Origin: Bacteroidota bacterium | Lineage (GTDB): Bacteria > Bacteroidota > Bacteroidia > AKYH767-A > 2013-40CM-41-45 | Assembly: GCA_003389385.1 (NCBI GenBank) | Contig: QQVM01000022.1 | Span: 132,490 to 196,489, forward strand | Direction of reading: 5' to 3' | Length of the DNA stretch: 64,000 nucleotides | Part shown: positions 51,958-63,300 of the stretch, in pieces | Position numbering within the stretch: position 1 is the first letter of the stretch | Layout: each line of letters begins with the position of its first letter | The notes under the pieces: model-generated | The model's input: the letters and a program-made list of their open reading frames with translations, nothing else | What the model was told of the DNA's origin: nothing | Database searches by the model: none | Made by a program: the position numbers and the translations under genes

Positions 51958-53550
51958 TTAGTTGACCACAAAACTATTGTTTTTTCGGCCTTCAATGATG
52001 ATAATATAAATACCGGATGCAAGCTCAAGTTTTATTTCATTGGATACAACGAATCCGTATTTAACCATCTTACCCTGAGTATTGAATATTCTGAATGGTT
52101 TGTTTTGTACTTTACTAATGTCTGTAATCTGAATTGATTTTTTGAAATAATCATAAATGACGGCCGACTCATCTTTCATTTTGAGCGTATTGTTTGTAAG
52201 AAGGAATGATGATTCATAGCATCCCATGTCTACAATTGTTCCCTGTATTCTTTGTCCTTGCATCAAATCAAGCAAATGACCCGGAGTCAGTAAACTGTTA
52301 TCCCCTGAATTAACAGCAGGAGAATTCCACATGACTGTGTAATCAAATGAACTGGCGTCAAAATTTGTATTGCCACCCTGGTTTGGATTAATAAACATCG
52401 GATCCATATCTAAAATGTTTATACCAGCAGCATGGCCGCCCTCAACTATAGAATATGAAACTGTAGCGGAAGTGTTGATTTGTCGACCTGCATATTTTGT
52501 GTTTCCGTAGATGATGCAGTTGCTTATTTTCAAATGGGAATCTTCCAGCCTGATTATTTCATCCTGAATAGTATTGATGTATGTATTATAATTATGTGCA
52601 AAGGTGCAATTGGTCATTTCAAAAATATCATTCACGTTATTTCCGTTTACGTAGAGTACATTTCCGCTGAAATCATTAATCCTGTTTCCGATGATGGAAG
52701 TGCTCATGATTCTAGCTGTATCAAAATGATTAATATCTAAAATACTTATGGTGGATGAATTGTTTGTGATAAGGCAGCGTTCTATTGTCAGCGTTTGAAA
52801 TCTCACAGTATTATACAGGCAGGCACCGACTCTCGCTACATTGTTTTTAAATTTTGTGTCACGCACAATCAGATTTGAATAACCTCCGTTGTTGTTTCCA
52901 TTACAGATTGCTCCTCCATTTCCCGAACCTGACTGGTTATTTATAAATTCACAGTCTTCCAAGATGAGATTTGCCGCTGCAAGATAAATTGCACCTCCGT
53001 AACTGGTTGCGATGTTGTTGAAGAAGTAACAGTTCTTTACAAGCAGGTTGCCACTCAATGTATTCGTGATTTTCAATCCACCTCCGTTATAACTCGATCC
53101 GCTGTTGCCGTTGATGATTCTGAAACCATCCAGCGTGATGTTGGACGCAATATTATTTCCACGTATGATATTATGTGAATTGTCTGCATTGTCACCTGTG
53201 TTTCCGATGTCCCCGGATAGTGTGGTTGGGTTTAGTGCAATGTCTCTCTGAGATAAAGAAGTTTCAGTTCCGTTAAATCCTCCGTATATATTTACTCCGT
53301 CTTTCAGGACAAATGCAACTGTCCTGTCAGTGCTGCCGGTAGGTTTGTACTGACCTGTGGCAACCCATATCTCATCCCCAAACACTGCAATGCTCAGTGC
53401 TGACTGTAAATCCGTAAATGCGTTTGTCCAGTTTGTTCCGCTGCCAGTGCCGCTTGCATTGACATCAACATAATATCTTATAGAATAAGCATGATTGAAA
53501 AACAAAAGAAAAAGCAAGAGCGCAGCAGTCTTTATTTTATCTGGAAACAT
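51958..53550 (-). CDS. Secreted right-handed parallel beta-helix protein with T9SS tail
   Basis: 530 residues. A signal peptide (AALLLFLLFFNHAYS) is followed by YYVDVNASGTGSGTNWTNAF, the choice-of-anchor Q/DUF1565-type start. Repeated short strands follow, as in a pectate-lyase-like beta-helix (NGGGLKITNTLSGNLLVKNC, YGGAIYLAAANLILEDCEFI, GNGGAICNGNNNGGYSNLIV). A type IX tail closes the protein (FRIFNTQGKMVKYGFVVSN, ending GRKNNSFVVN). No lyase catalytic residues are obvious. Probably a surface adhesin or polysaccharide-binding protein. It is transcribed alone; the region upstream to 53803 has no gene. Confidence 0.9.
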   Translation of the reverse strand: MFPDKIKTAALLLFLLFFNHAYSIRYYVDVNASGTGSGTNWTNAFTDLQSALSIAVFGDEIWVATGQYKPTGSTDRTVAFVLKDGVNIYGGFNGTETSLSQRDIALNPTTLSGDIGNTGDNADNSHNIIRGNNIASNITLDGFRIINGNSGSSYNGGGLKITNTLSGNLLVKNCYFFNNIATSYGGAIYLAAANLILEDCEFINNQSGSGNGGAICNGNNNGGYSNLIVRDTKFKNNVARVGACLYNTVRFQTLTIERCLITNNSSTISILDINHFDTARIMSTSIIGNRINDFSGNVLYVNGNNVNDIFEMTNCTFAHNYNTYINTIQDEIIRLEDSHLKISNCIIYGNTKYAGRQINTSATVSYSIVEGGHAAGINILDMDPMFINPNQGGNTNFDASSFDYTVMWNSPAVNSGDNSLLTPGHLLDLMQGQRIQGTIVDMGCYESSFLLTNNTLKMKDESAVIYDYFKKSIQITDISKVQNKPFRIFNTQGKMVKYGFVVSNEIKLELASGIYIIIIEGRKNNSFVVN

Positions 53551-53803
53551 GATATGTGATTGTAAGGCTCAAAGATAATCATTAAGCAGAGAATCTCAGA
53601 GTTAGTCTTTGAACAGGATTTCGTGAACTTGAATGATTTTCACAATGTGTATTCATTTCCTTCTCCGCCTCAATTCAATGAAATCGCAGATAACATTCAA
53701 ATCTATAACAAGTAAGAAAAGTCGACATCGGATTTAACAGAGGATCATTAAAATTATTTATGGGAAATATTCTCTGGTAATTTAGATATTGAACAGTAGA
53801 ATA

Positions 53804-54205
53804 TTATTTCAACCTCAACAGCTTCCCTTTTCGCTTCACGATATTTTTATAATCCCATTGAATGTCTCTTGACTTTTTCAGCCAGCGTTTCAGATCTTTT
53901 CTGTTGATTTCCTCTGCGGAAGTATAGCGGATTTCAGCTGCTTTGAAGCTTCCTTCTTTTTTCAGGCCATCTTCTTCAAAGCTTTGTCCACTCCAAAACA
54001 AAAGTCGTATACAATCTTTCAGTTTGCTGTAACCGGCAACAGGATTCCCGTCAAGAAACCATACAGGATGTCTGTGCCAGATTTTATTTTCCGCTTCGGG
54101 TAAAATTATGCTGATTTCTTCTGATAGGATACTGCAAATTTCCCTGTCACTCTTTGACTGGCTTTTATTGTATGCCAGGATCTCAGTATTCACATGTCCT
54201 TCCAT
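53804..54205 (-). CDS. DUF1801 domain protein
   Basis: I use the ATG at 54205 (MEGHVNTEILAYNKSQSKSD), because family members start close to EVLEYN-like sequence. Longer starts at 54229 and 54265 are possible. The core reads ILPEAENKIWHRHPVWFLDG, SKLKDCIRLLFWSGQSFEED, RKDLKRWLKKSRDIQWDYKN, and KRKGKLLRLK at the end. The family function is unknown. It lies convergent to nothing and upstream of a second DUF1801 gene's terminator. Confidence 0.85.
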   Translation of the reverse strand: MEGHVNTEILAYNKSQSKSDREICSILSEEISIILPEAENKIWHRHPVWFLDGNPVAGYSKLKDCIRLLFWSGQSFEEDGLKKEGSFKAAEIRYTSAEEINRKDLKRWLKKSRDIQWDYKNIVKRKGKLLRLK

Positions 54206-54298
54206 GAAATATTCAGTTATAAATTCCATACAATGTATAATATAATAATGAAGAGCGGACATCAATTAATCATCAATTGTGCTTTTATGTCCAATAAA

Positions 54299-54325
54299 AA
54301 AGGTGATCCAGAACGGATCACCTTT
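54299..54325 (-). terminator. Terminator of the DUF1801 gene at 54330
   Basis: An 11-bp stem AAAGGTGATCC / GGATCACCTTT with loop AGAAC lies 5 bp past the minus-strand stop codon, followed by TTTTTATTGG on that strand. Confidence 0.88.
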
Positions 54326-54329
54326 ACCT

Positions 54330-54785
54330 TTAGGCTTTGGTCTTTCGATGAGAAGCGTGGCAGGCACATTCATAATGTTTATTCAGGTATTCAATTGAAT
54401 CTTTACTGATCCTTTCAAGTGCATCAATATTTATGTCAGAAAGTTTCTTCACATAGATGCATGCTTTACTCATCTTGAATTTTCCAAGGTCGTCCAGAAG
54501 GTGTTTGTTTTCTTCTGTGGGTGAATACACATATAGAGTCAATGCCGTTTTGCGAGGCGAAAATCCGAGAATGGGCATATCTCCTTCATGGCCACTGGCA
54601 TATTTATAATGATAAGAGCCGAAGCCGATGATACTCGGCCCCCACATTTTCGGTTCAAAGCCTGTCCATTCAGACATAAGTTCAATCAGTCGAAAACTGT
54701 CTGCTTTCTTTTGATCATTGTCAACGAAAGCATGTATGAATTCTGTGACGCTTTTATCTGTTTCGGTGGTTTTATTCTTTGCCAT
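54330..54785 (-). CDS. DUF1801 domain protein
   Basis: 151 residues: KSVTEFIHAFVDNDQKKADS, LMSEWTGFEPKMWGPSIIGF, GSYHYKYASGHEGDMPILGF, and LTLYVYSPTEENKHLLDDLG. GFG(S/T)YHYKYxSGxEG is the signature of this DUF1801 subtype. No signal. It lies 30 bp downstream of katG on the same strand and has its own terminator, so it may be co-transcribed with katG. Confidence 0.92.
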   Translation of the reverse strand: MAKNKTTETDKSVTEFIHAFVDNDQKKADSFRLIELMSEWTGFEPKMWGPSIIGFGSYHYKYASGHEGDMPILGFSPRKTALTLYVYSPTEENKHLLDDLGKFKMSKACIYVKKLSDINIDALERISKDSIEYLNKHYECACHASHRKTKA

Positions 54786-54814
54786 GATCTGATAAACTAA
54801 CAGAAATGATTTTG

Positions 54815-57450
<2,636 letters not shown>

Positions 57451-58998
57451 ATGAAAAAACTATTCTTCCTCAGCCTGGTATTCACAGTTTCTTTTCTTTC
57501 CTGTAAAAAGGAGGAATCGGATTTCAACAATAATGAACAATTATCTGAAGTATTAAAGATCAGAAGTAATCCTTTTACTGTGCCTCAGGGAACTCCATTT
57601 TCACCTGCTGAAATTGATAAACTCATTACAAAAAAAATGGATGAGGAAAATACTTTCAGTTGGCAGGATGCGCCATTGCCTTACTTATGGAGTGCGCTTG
57701 TTCATAGCGACAATGTACTTGCAGTTGGATATCGTCCACTGAATTACATTCATGTTGAAAAGAATCTTCATCTTCTCAATATGGAAGAGAAGAAATGGAA
57801 AGACGTCAGAGATGCTATCATTGAGTTGGTCATGGACGGATTAAGAAAGAAGAATGCGAATATTACTCTTGATGAAGTACTGGTGGAGGATGACAGAATA
57901 CTTCCTATTCTCACATTTAAATTCACAGATGCGGAGGTGCTTACATCTTTATACAATCTTGAGAATACACGATATATAGAACCGCTAGGTTATTATCCTT
58001 CCGATCCGCGTTTTCGAGTCATGTCAACATCGGGCTGTAGCGCAAGCACGGAGCCACTCAATTCATCTGACTGGACAAACATATTACCCAATAGCCGCGT
58101 TCCGTGGAATTATAACAATGTCAATATTCCAGAGGCATGGCATATTTCTCAGGGTGAAGGTATAAAAATCGGAGTGATCGATGCAGGAATAAGTTCATCA
58201 CAGGCACTACTGAACGGTATGTTCAATGACGGATACTCCAATGTCGGTCGTACTGTGAGCAGCGGATACACTTTTGGTTCTTCGGCTTTCACTTCATGTA
58301 CTCATGGTACATCCATGTCCGGCCTGGCTGCAGGTCCACGCAATAACCAGGGCGCAATTACCGGAGTCGCATACAAATCCAGCCTGCATTTTATCCGAGG
58401 TTGCGAAGATGTGGTGCTAGATAAGTCTTCGGAAAAAACAGGTGTGAAAAATGCACTAACACAAATGGGAAATATGACAGACCTTCAGATCATCAGTATG
58501 TCTATAGGAAACCCATTTTCAAGTAGTGTGCTTAGAGACGGCTGTGTTTATGCATATAATAAAGGTAAAATGTTGCTTGCTGCCGCCGGAACATCATTCG
58601 GGTGGACTTCATGGTGGGGAGTGGTTTATCCTGCTGCTTATTCACAATGTTATGCGGTGACGGGTGTGAAAGAGAATGGCAGTACATGCGGATCTTGTCA
58701 TAAAGGAAGTGAAGTTGTCTTTACGATTCCGATGGAAAGAAACACGAATAGCAGCAGAAATACCTTATCACTTGCTTTGTCCGGAAATTCACCATCGTAT
58801 GTCGGAGGAAGTTCTTGTGCCACAGCTACAGCAGCAGGCATAGCTGCGCTTGTATGGTCAGTCAAGCCATCTATGACAAGGGAAGATGTATATACTTGCA
58901 TGAGAAACACCGCGCAATTTTATCCTTCACGAAACTCAAGTCTTGGATACGGTAATCTCAACGCGAATGCCGCAGTAATGATGGCACAGACTTACTGA
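57451..58998 (+). CDS. S8 peptidase (subtilase) lipoprotein
   Basis: 515 residues. Lipoprotein signal KKLFFLSLVFTVSFLSCKKE (lipobox SFLSC). A region of about 160 residues precedes the peptidase domain. The triad is Asp in GIKIGVIDAGISSSQ, His in SCTHGTSMSGLAAGPRNNQG, and Ser in GGSSCATATAAGIAALVWSV. Several Cys pairs (TSGCSAS, TSCTHG, IRGCEDV, GSTCGSCHKG, RDGCVY) suggest disulfides. Unlike the peptidase at 9384 it lacks a type IX tail and is anchored by lipid. Probably acts on periplasmic or surface proteins. Confidence 0.92.
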   Translation: MKKLFFLSLVFTVSFLSCKKEESDFNNNEQLSEVLKIRSNPFTVPQGTPFSPAEIDKLITKKMDEENTFSWQDAPLPYLWSALVHSDNVLAVGYRPLNYIHVEKNLHLLNMEEKKWKDVRDAIIELVMDGLRKKNANITLDEVLVEDDRILPILTFKFTDAEVLTSLYNLENTRYIEPLGYYPSDPRFRVMSTSGCSASTEPLNSSDWTNILPNSRVPWNYNNVNIPEAWHISQGEGIKIGVIDAGISSSQALLNGMFNDGYSNVGRTVSSGYTFGSSAFTSCTHGTSMSGLAAGPRNNQGAITGVAYKSSLHFIRGCEDVVLDKSSEKTGVKNALTQMGNMTDLQIISMSIGNPFSSSVLRDGCVYAYNKGKMLLAAAGTSFGWTSWWGVVYPAAYSQCYAVTGVKENGSTCGSCHKGSEVVFTIPMERNTNSSRNTLSLALSGNSPSYVGGSSCATATAAGIAALVWSVKPSMTREDVYTCMRNTAQFYPSRNSSLGYGNLNANAAVMMAQTY

Positions 58999-59030
58999 TT
59001 GCTCACTAATCCACTTAGAAAAATTCTGAC

Positions 59031-59600
59031 TCAAACTCTCAGCATGCCACGAAATCCACGTGCAGCATAATACGATTCAGCACCATTGTGATAAACAAAA
59101 ACATGGCCGAATCTGAAATCGCAAAAAAGCGCACCGCCTTTTTGTCTTATGTCAGCTGGTGTCAGAATCCAGCTTGATGTCTTTGCATCGAATGTGCCTA
59201 GCTTTTGGAGTGCGCGGTATTGTGCTTCGTCCAGAATTTCAATTCCCATTTCAGCGGCCATGCCCAATGCGCTGTGTTTTGGTCTATGCTCTTTTCTTGA
59301 TGCGTGAGCTTCCGGATCATAACAGATGCTCCTTCTTCCTTTCGGGCTTTCTTCAGAGCAGTCAATCAAAATATGTTCACCTGATTTTTTATCGAAGCCA
59401 CAGACATCCGGCTCTCCGCCTGTGATTTCCATTTCATTCAGTGACCAGAGTTTTGCAGGATTTGATACGAGTTTTTTCTCGATGACATGCCATTCCATTC
59501 CCTTGTGCCTGTTCATGTTTTTTTCGAATCTGACTGCCAGAATTGAAAGCAATGAATCTGTTTTTTCATTTGTAAGCAGATTGTTTTTATTCTTTTTCAT
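59031..59600 (-). CDS. DUF4256 family protein
   Basis: Start chosen at the ATG giving MKKNKNNLLTNEKTDSLLSI (59600), the usual position; a longer frame begins ten codons upstream. 189 residues: LAVRFEKNMNRHKGMEWHVI, ITGGEPDVCGFDKKSGEHI, CSEESPKGRRSICYDPEAHA, and GALFCDFRFGHVFVYHNGAE. The pattern fits DUF4256, a compact cytoplasmic protein family of unknown activity. Convergent with the subtilase gene. Confidence 0.9.
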   Translation of the reverse strand: MKKNKNNLLTNEKTDSLLSILAVRFEKNMNRHKGMEWHVIEKKLVSNPAKLWSLNEMEITGGEPDVCGFDKKSGEHILIDCSEESPKGRRSICYDPEAHASRKEHRPKHSALGMAAEMGIEILDEAQYRALQKLGTFDAKTSSWILTPADIRQKGGALFCDFRFGHVFVYHNGAESYYAARGFRGMLRV

Positions 59601-59966
59601 TTGTTTATGTTGAATCGCTGCATCAGGCAAAAAAATTCAGGGAGAAATCACGCATTATTTCATTGATAAAAATAATAATTTGAGATGACTATGCATTATT
59701 ATATTCATTCAATTTTAATCTTGGCATCAGTAAAAACGAATTACATATATACTTTGTCCTGCTCAATCATTGTATGAATATGCTGGAGTGGAGATTCAGA
59801 TTCCGGTTTATACATAATGGAATAATCCTGCCGGAATGTTGAAGCAGTTTATAAATTGCTAAATGATAGTATAGGCTTATTCATGTCACATTTGTGAAAG
59901 AGAATCATTATTGTCTTTCCCTACATGACTTAGCTTATAACTGATCATCTGAAACACTTCTATTTC
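59601..59966. other. Gene-free stretch, 0.37 kb
   Basis: I see no coding remnant, hairpin or RNA gene. It carries the 5' region of the DUF4256 gene and the 3' region of the interrupted T9SS gene. Confidence 0.5.
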
Positions 59967-60908
59967 TTATTCAACAGTTAACTTTCCGTGAAACTGCTTA
60001 TTACTATCGCTTGTAATGCGGAAAAAATAAATTCCTGAAGAAATTCCGTCTCTTTTAATTTTCGTCTTTGTTCCTGAGGTTCCTGAGATGCTTTGGGTAA
60101 GCCGGCCGAAAGAGTCAAATATTTCCCAGCGCCAAAAAGGGTCAGACAAAGTAATTTCCAGATTTGTTGATTCAGAGAAGGGGTTTGGATATAAACTAAT
60201 TTGTTGTTCCTTTTGTACAGAGGATCCGGAGTTTGTAATTATTGAACACTGAACTGAACTGTCAGGATAAATAGTATGTCCATTCTGAGAATGGCAGGTT
60301 AATTCTCCTGAATATTCAAAATGACATGTTGGTTCCAGTATGCCGAATGTGCTGCCAATGCCTTCAATGACTGAATATGGTTGTAGTCCTGAAATATTGA
60401 AGCGCTTTCTGTAATTGCCATCTATGAATACAGAATCGATCGAAGACACTACCACATTGCAGGTTTCACATAAACTGATTGAATCGCCAACACTTGCATT
60501 GAAATCGTAAAGCAAACACTCGGTAGAATGCCAGGGAGAAATAAAATATATTTTTTTAACTGATGTATCCTGTCGGAAAGCTCATGCATATTCATTAATG
60601 ATGATCCAATTATTAATGGAGCTTCCATATAAGCAATGTTCATGCATTGTTCCTGACTTGTGTAGCTTACGATATGTCTGGCTGTTGATCACCGTATCAC
60701 CCGTAATCGAATAGGAGAAGAGATAATCCCGGATAACCGGATTGGGAAGCGGGGGAGAGGAGCAGTTTGACCAGCAGCAGCCCTCCGCTTCCACGTTCCA
60801 ATGGGCATTGCTTTCAGGGAACGGATGATATTGGCCGGTCTGCCCAAGGCATTCCTGAGTTGTAAGAAAGAGGAATAAAATAATTGTTACAAGTCTCTCA
60901 GTTTTCAT
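59967..60908 (-). pseudogene. T9SS-sorted protein gene with one internal TGA
   Basis: The N-terminal part has a signal peptide and reads GQTGQYHPFPESNAHWNVEA, then YLFSYSITGDTVINSQTYRK and ends INEYA, followed by TGA at 60582-60584. The same frame resumes AFRQDTSVKKIYFISPWHST and ECLLYDFNASVGDSISLC, then a type IX sorting domain (ISLYPNPFSESTNLEITLSD, ending KQFHGKLTVE). Without the TGA the protein would have 313 residues. The family (unknown function, common in Bacteroidota) usually has Gly at that spot (GAFRxD-type), so GGA to TGA is likely. It overlaps the DHFR-like gene by 4 bp at its start (ATGA). Confidence 0.82.
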
Positions 60909-61477
60909 AGACTGTCTTGGGAGAAATCAAATTTATAAGACATTTCAACCATTCCATTATTATAAGCTTTCAGTTCGATCAGTTTTATATTTTGTCTTTG
61001 CAATGCGTGCTCAAAGAATAAAAGACCGCCGCCAATAATTACAGGTAGTATTGATACTTTGAGTTCATGAGCAAGTTTCTTGCGTATAAATTCTCCGGTG
61101 ATAATCGCCCCTCCTGCAACCCATACATTTCTAAACCTGGGTTTTAACTGCTTTTCTACAAGGTCATCCAATGAGCCCAGCCAGAATTCTATATTATCCC
61201 TGTCTGCAGGAAGGTTGCGGGAGCTCAACACAATTGTAGGCACAGACCCGTAAGGCCAGCCATAATTTTTTGAAAGTTCGAAAGCATGCTCATAAGTGTG
61301 AGAGCCCATCACAAAACAATCGACTGTATTAAAAAACTCCTCTGGAGATTCCGCTTGCACTCCGCCGTCAAAAATTTCGGAAGTTTCAAACCAGGACACA
61401 CTGTTGTTCTTATCAGCTATATAGCCATCCAGGCTGCAAACCATATGAATACATATTTTCAATTTTTCGGTATTCAT
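60905..61477 (-). CDS. Dihydrofolate reductase-like / RibD C-terminal domain protein
   Basis: 190 residues: CIHMVCSLDGYIADKNNSVS, TVDCFVMGSHTYEHAFELSK, GSVPTIVLSSRNLP, and VWVAGGAIITGEFIRKKLAH, with a terminal VSILPVIIGGGLLFFEHALQ. The NADPH-binding GG and the DGYIA start define the DHFR/RibD_C family. These proteins reduce pterins or related compounds, or remain uncharacterised. It is followed at a 4-bp overlap by the interrupted T9SS gene. Not a true FolA by sequence. Confidence 0.92.
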   Translation of the reverse strand: MNTEKLKICIHMVCSLDGYIADKNNSVSWFETSEIFDGGVQAESPEEFFNTVDCFVMGSHTYEHAFELSKNYGWPYGSVPTIVLSSRNLPADRDNIEFWLGSLDDLVEKQLKPRFRNVWVAGGAIITGEFIRKKLAHELKVSILPVIIGGGLLFFEHALQRQNIKLIELKAYNNGMVEMSYKFDFSQDSL

Positions 61478-61535
61478 TATTCTCAGTTTGAAATGAAAAA
61501 TGACTAAATAAAAATGGAATTCTGTTTGTTTCTAA

Positions 61536-62258
61536 TCAATTCTTATGCTGTTTTAGCAGATTTAAAGTATGGTTTAAACTTTGATTGCTTTTCCAATCGA
61601 AATGACCGGGAATGACGTATTTTGTTTTCGGATATTTTTTGATAATATTTCTTATTGAGACATCCCATTCACTCATATTGGCATCCTTTATATTTCCGAT
61701 CGATTTGTTCTCTGTGCTTTTAACAAGACATCCGCCATATAGAATCTTTTGTTTGCCAAACCAAATAACCAGGTTGTCTCTGGTATGTCCTTCGCCCGGG
61801 TAGAATGTTTCAAAGCCATATTCACCGATGCTGAAGCTTGTATCTTTTGTAAATATATATTCTGCACGCGCTTCATTGAATTCAGTGCACAGTTCATAAG
61901 TGAGTTTTGAACTGTAAGTCATTACTCCTGCGTTCCTAAGAAATTCAAGGCCTGCGGTCCGGTCATCATGATAGTGTGTGACAATTGCCATGACCACTTT
62001 TGACTGATGTCTGGCCGATATACTGTCGAATAATGGCTGACACTGACTTGTATCCCAGGGTGTATCAAACATCACCACTCCTTCTTTAGTAACCAAATAC
62101 ATGCTGTTGGAAGGGAACATATATCCTCCCAAATCCTTGTATGTTGTATAAACGTAAAAATTGTCCTTAAGTTGGCTGATGCGAAGTTTCTGCGGGCTCT
62201 GTCCCCAAATATAATTATAGCTCAGAAGTAAAATAATAATCAAAACGAAGTAGCGCAT
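61536..62258 (-). CDS. Subclass B1 metallo-beta-lactamase
   Basis: 240 residues. Signal peptide FVLIIILLLSYNYIWG. All zinc ligands of class B1 are visible: H-x-H-x-D in AIVTHYHDDRTAGLEFLRN, His in YPGEGHTRDNLVIWFGKQ, Cys in ILYGGCLVKSTENKSIGNI, and His in YVIPGHFDWKSNQSL. DTPWDTSQCQPLFDSI is the usual N-terminal strand. Length and order match BlaB/CcrA-type enzymes of Bacteroidota, which hydrolyse penicillins and carbapenems. Activity cannot be proven from sequence. The gene is single; no mobile element is adjacent, so it looks native. Confidence 0.93.
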   Translation of the reverse strand: MRYFVLIIILLLSYNYIWGQSPQKLRISQLKDNFYVYTTYKDLGGYMFPSNSMYLVTKEGVVMFDTPWDTSQCQPLFDSISARHQSKVVMAIVTHYHDDRTAGLEFLRNAGVMTYSSKLTYELCTEFNEARAEYIFTKDTSFSIGEYGFETFYPGEGHTRDNLVIWFGKQKILYGGCLVKSTENKSIGNIKDANMSEWDVSIRNIIKKYPKTKYVIPGHFDWKSNQSLNHTLNLLKQHKN

Positions 62259-62353
62259 GTTTGGGGATGAAATTTCAAGTATAAAGATGCCTGATAATTC
62301 TTCATGCTCAAAGCAAATCGAATTAATTTTCGACTACCGGAAAAAATAAGTAC

Positions 62354-63082
62354 TTACAACTTAATCTTCAGGAATTCTTCAATATCGCTGAATTTGAACT
62401 TCAGCTCAATGGAAGGAGCCATGTTTTTAATGATGTTTGGAAAGTAACAAGTGTGACTTATTTCCAGATAATCTGCATGTATTGCATAGGTGTTTAATTC
62501 AAATGAATTTTCACAATCATTCAAATGCTCCATAATCAATTCAAAATTATCTTCGTCTATTCCTGAATCCTTATCCTGCAGCAGAGATTGCAATTCGTTC
62601 CGGTAATTTTTAAATTGAATATCCCTGCTCGCATGAATCATATCTCTGAAAGCACCTCCTGTATCTGCAACTTCAGCGAGACTAATATACTTCCCTGTAT
62701 GGAGTGAATAGGTAAAATATTCTGTCCATCCGCTGCAATTTGCTCCGCATCCTTCGGCGCTTATGTTTAATGAGAGAAATCCGTTTTTAGAATATGTTAC
62801 TGAAAAATCAAGATAAACGATTTGGTCTTGTGCCCAAGCGATTATCGTCGAATCAATAGAGGCATCCGGAAATTCAAAATTTGTAAACCTGTTCTTTATG
62901 TCTGAGTTAATTAGTGTGTCAATCTTTTCATTTCCTGTCCTTACAAAAGGAAACTTCAATTTATCATTTTGAATATGTCCAAACCTGTCAGGAATTGGAA
63001 AAGATAAAGTATCGATACGTAGCATTTGTCCATTGGTATAAGAGCTAATTAACAGAAATATGAAAAATGCATATCTAATCAT
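62354..63082 (-). CDS. Hypothetical secreted DUF3298/RsiV-like protein
   Basis: 242 residues. Signal peptide RYAFFIFLLISSYTNGQM. The pattern YLDFSVTYSKNGFLSLNIS, then YFTYSLHTGKYISLAEVADT and ISHTCYFPNIIKNMAPSIEL resembles the DUF3298/PdaC-RsiV-like fold, but the match is weak. A Cys pair (CGANCSG) in the middle may form a disulfide. Role unknown. Confidence 0.78.
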   Translation of the reverse strand: MIRYAFFIFLLISSYTNGQMLRIDTLSFPIPDRFGHIQNDKLKFPFVRTGNEKIDTLINSDIKNRFTNFEFPDASIDSTIIAWAQDQIVYLDFSVTYSKNGFLSLNISAEGCGANCSGWTEYFTYSLHTGKYISLAEVADTGGAFRDMIHASRDIQFKNYRNELQSLLQDKDSGIDEDNFELIMEHLNDCENSFELNTYAIHADYLEISHTCYFPNIIKNMAPSIELKFKFSDIEEFLKIKL

Positions 63083-63300
63083 TTCTATTCTTCTCGGAAT
63101 CTATTGATTGTCCTGAATATCGAGATAATACGATATAATCAAAATCAAATTTAATCAATTTTAACTGTAATTGATTGAGGTTCATCAATAGGAATAAATT
63201 AAACTTACGCTAATTTGTTTCAGTGACAATAGAGTTTGACTTTTACTAACCAATACGTGGTTATATATACTTATGTAAATTTTATGGAAGGAGAGCCGGT

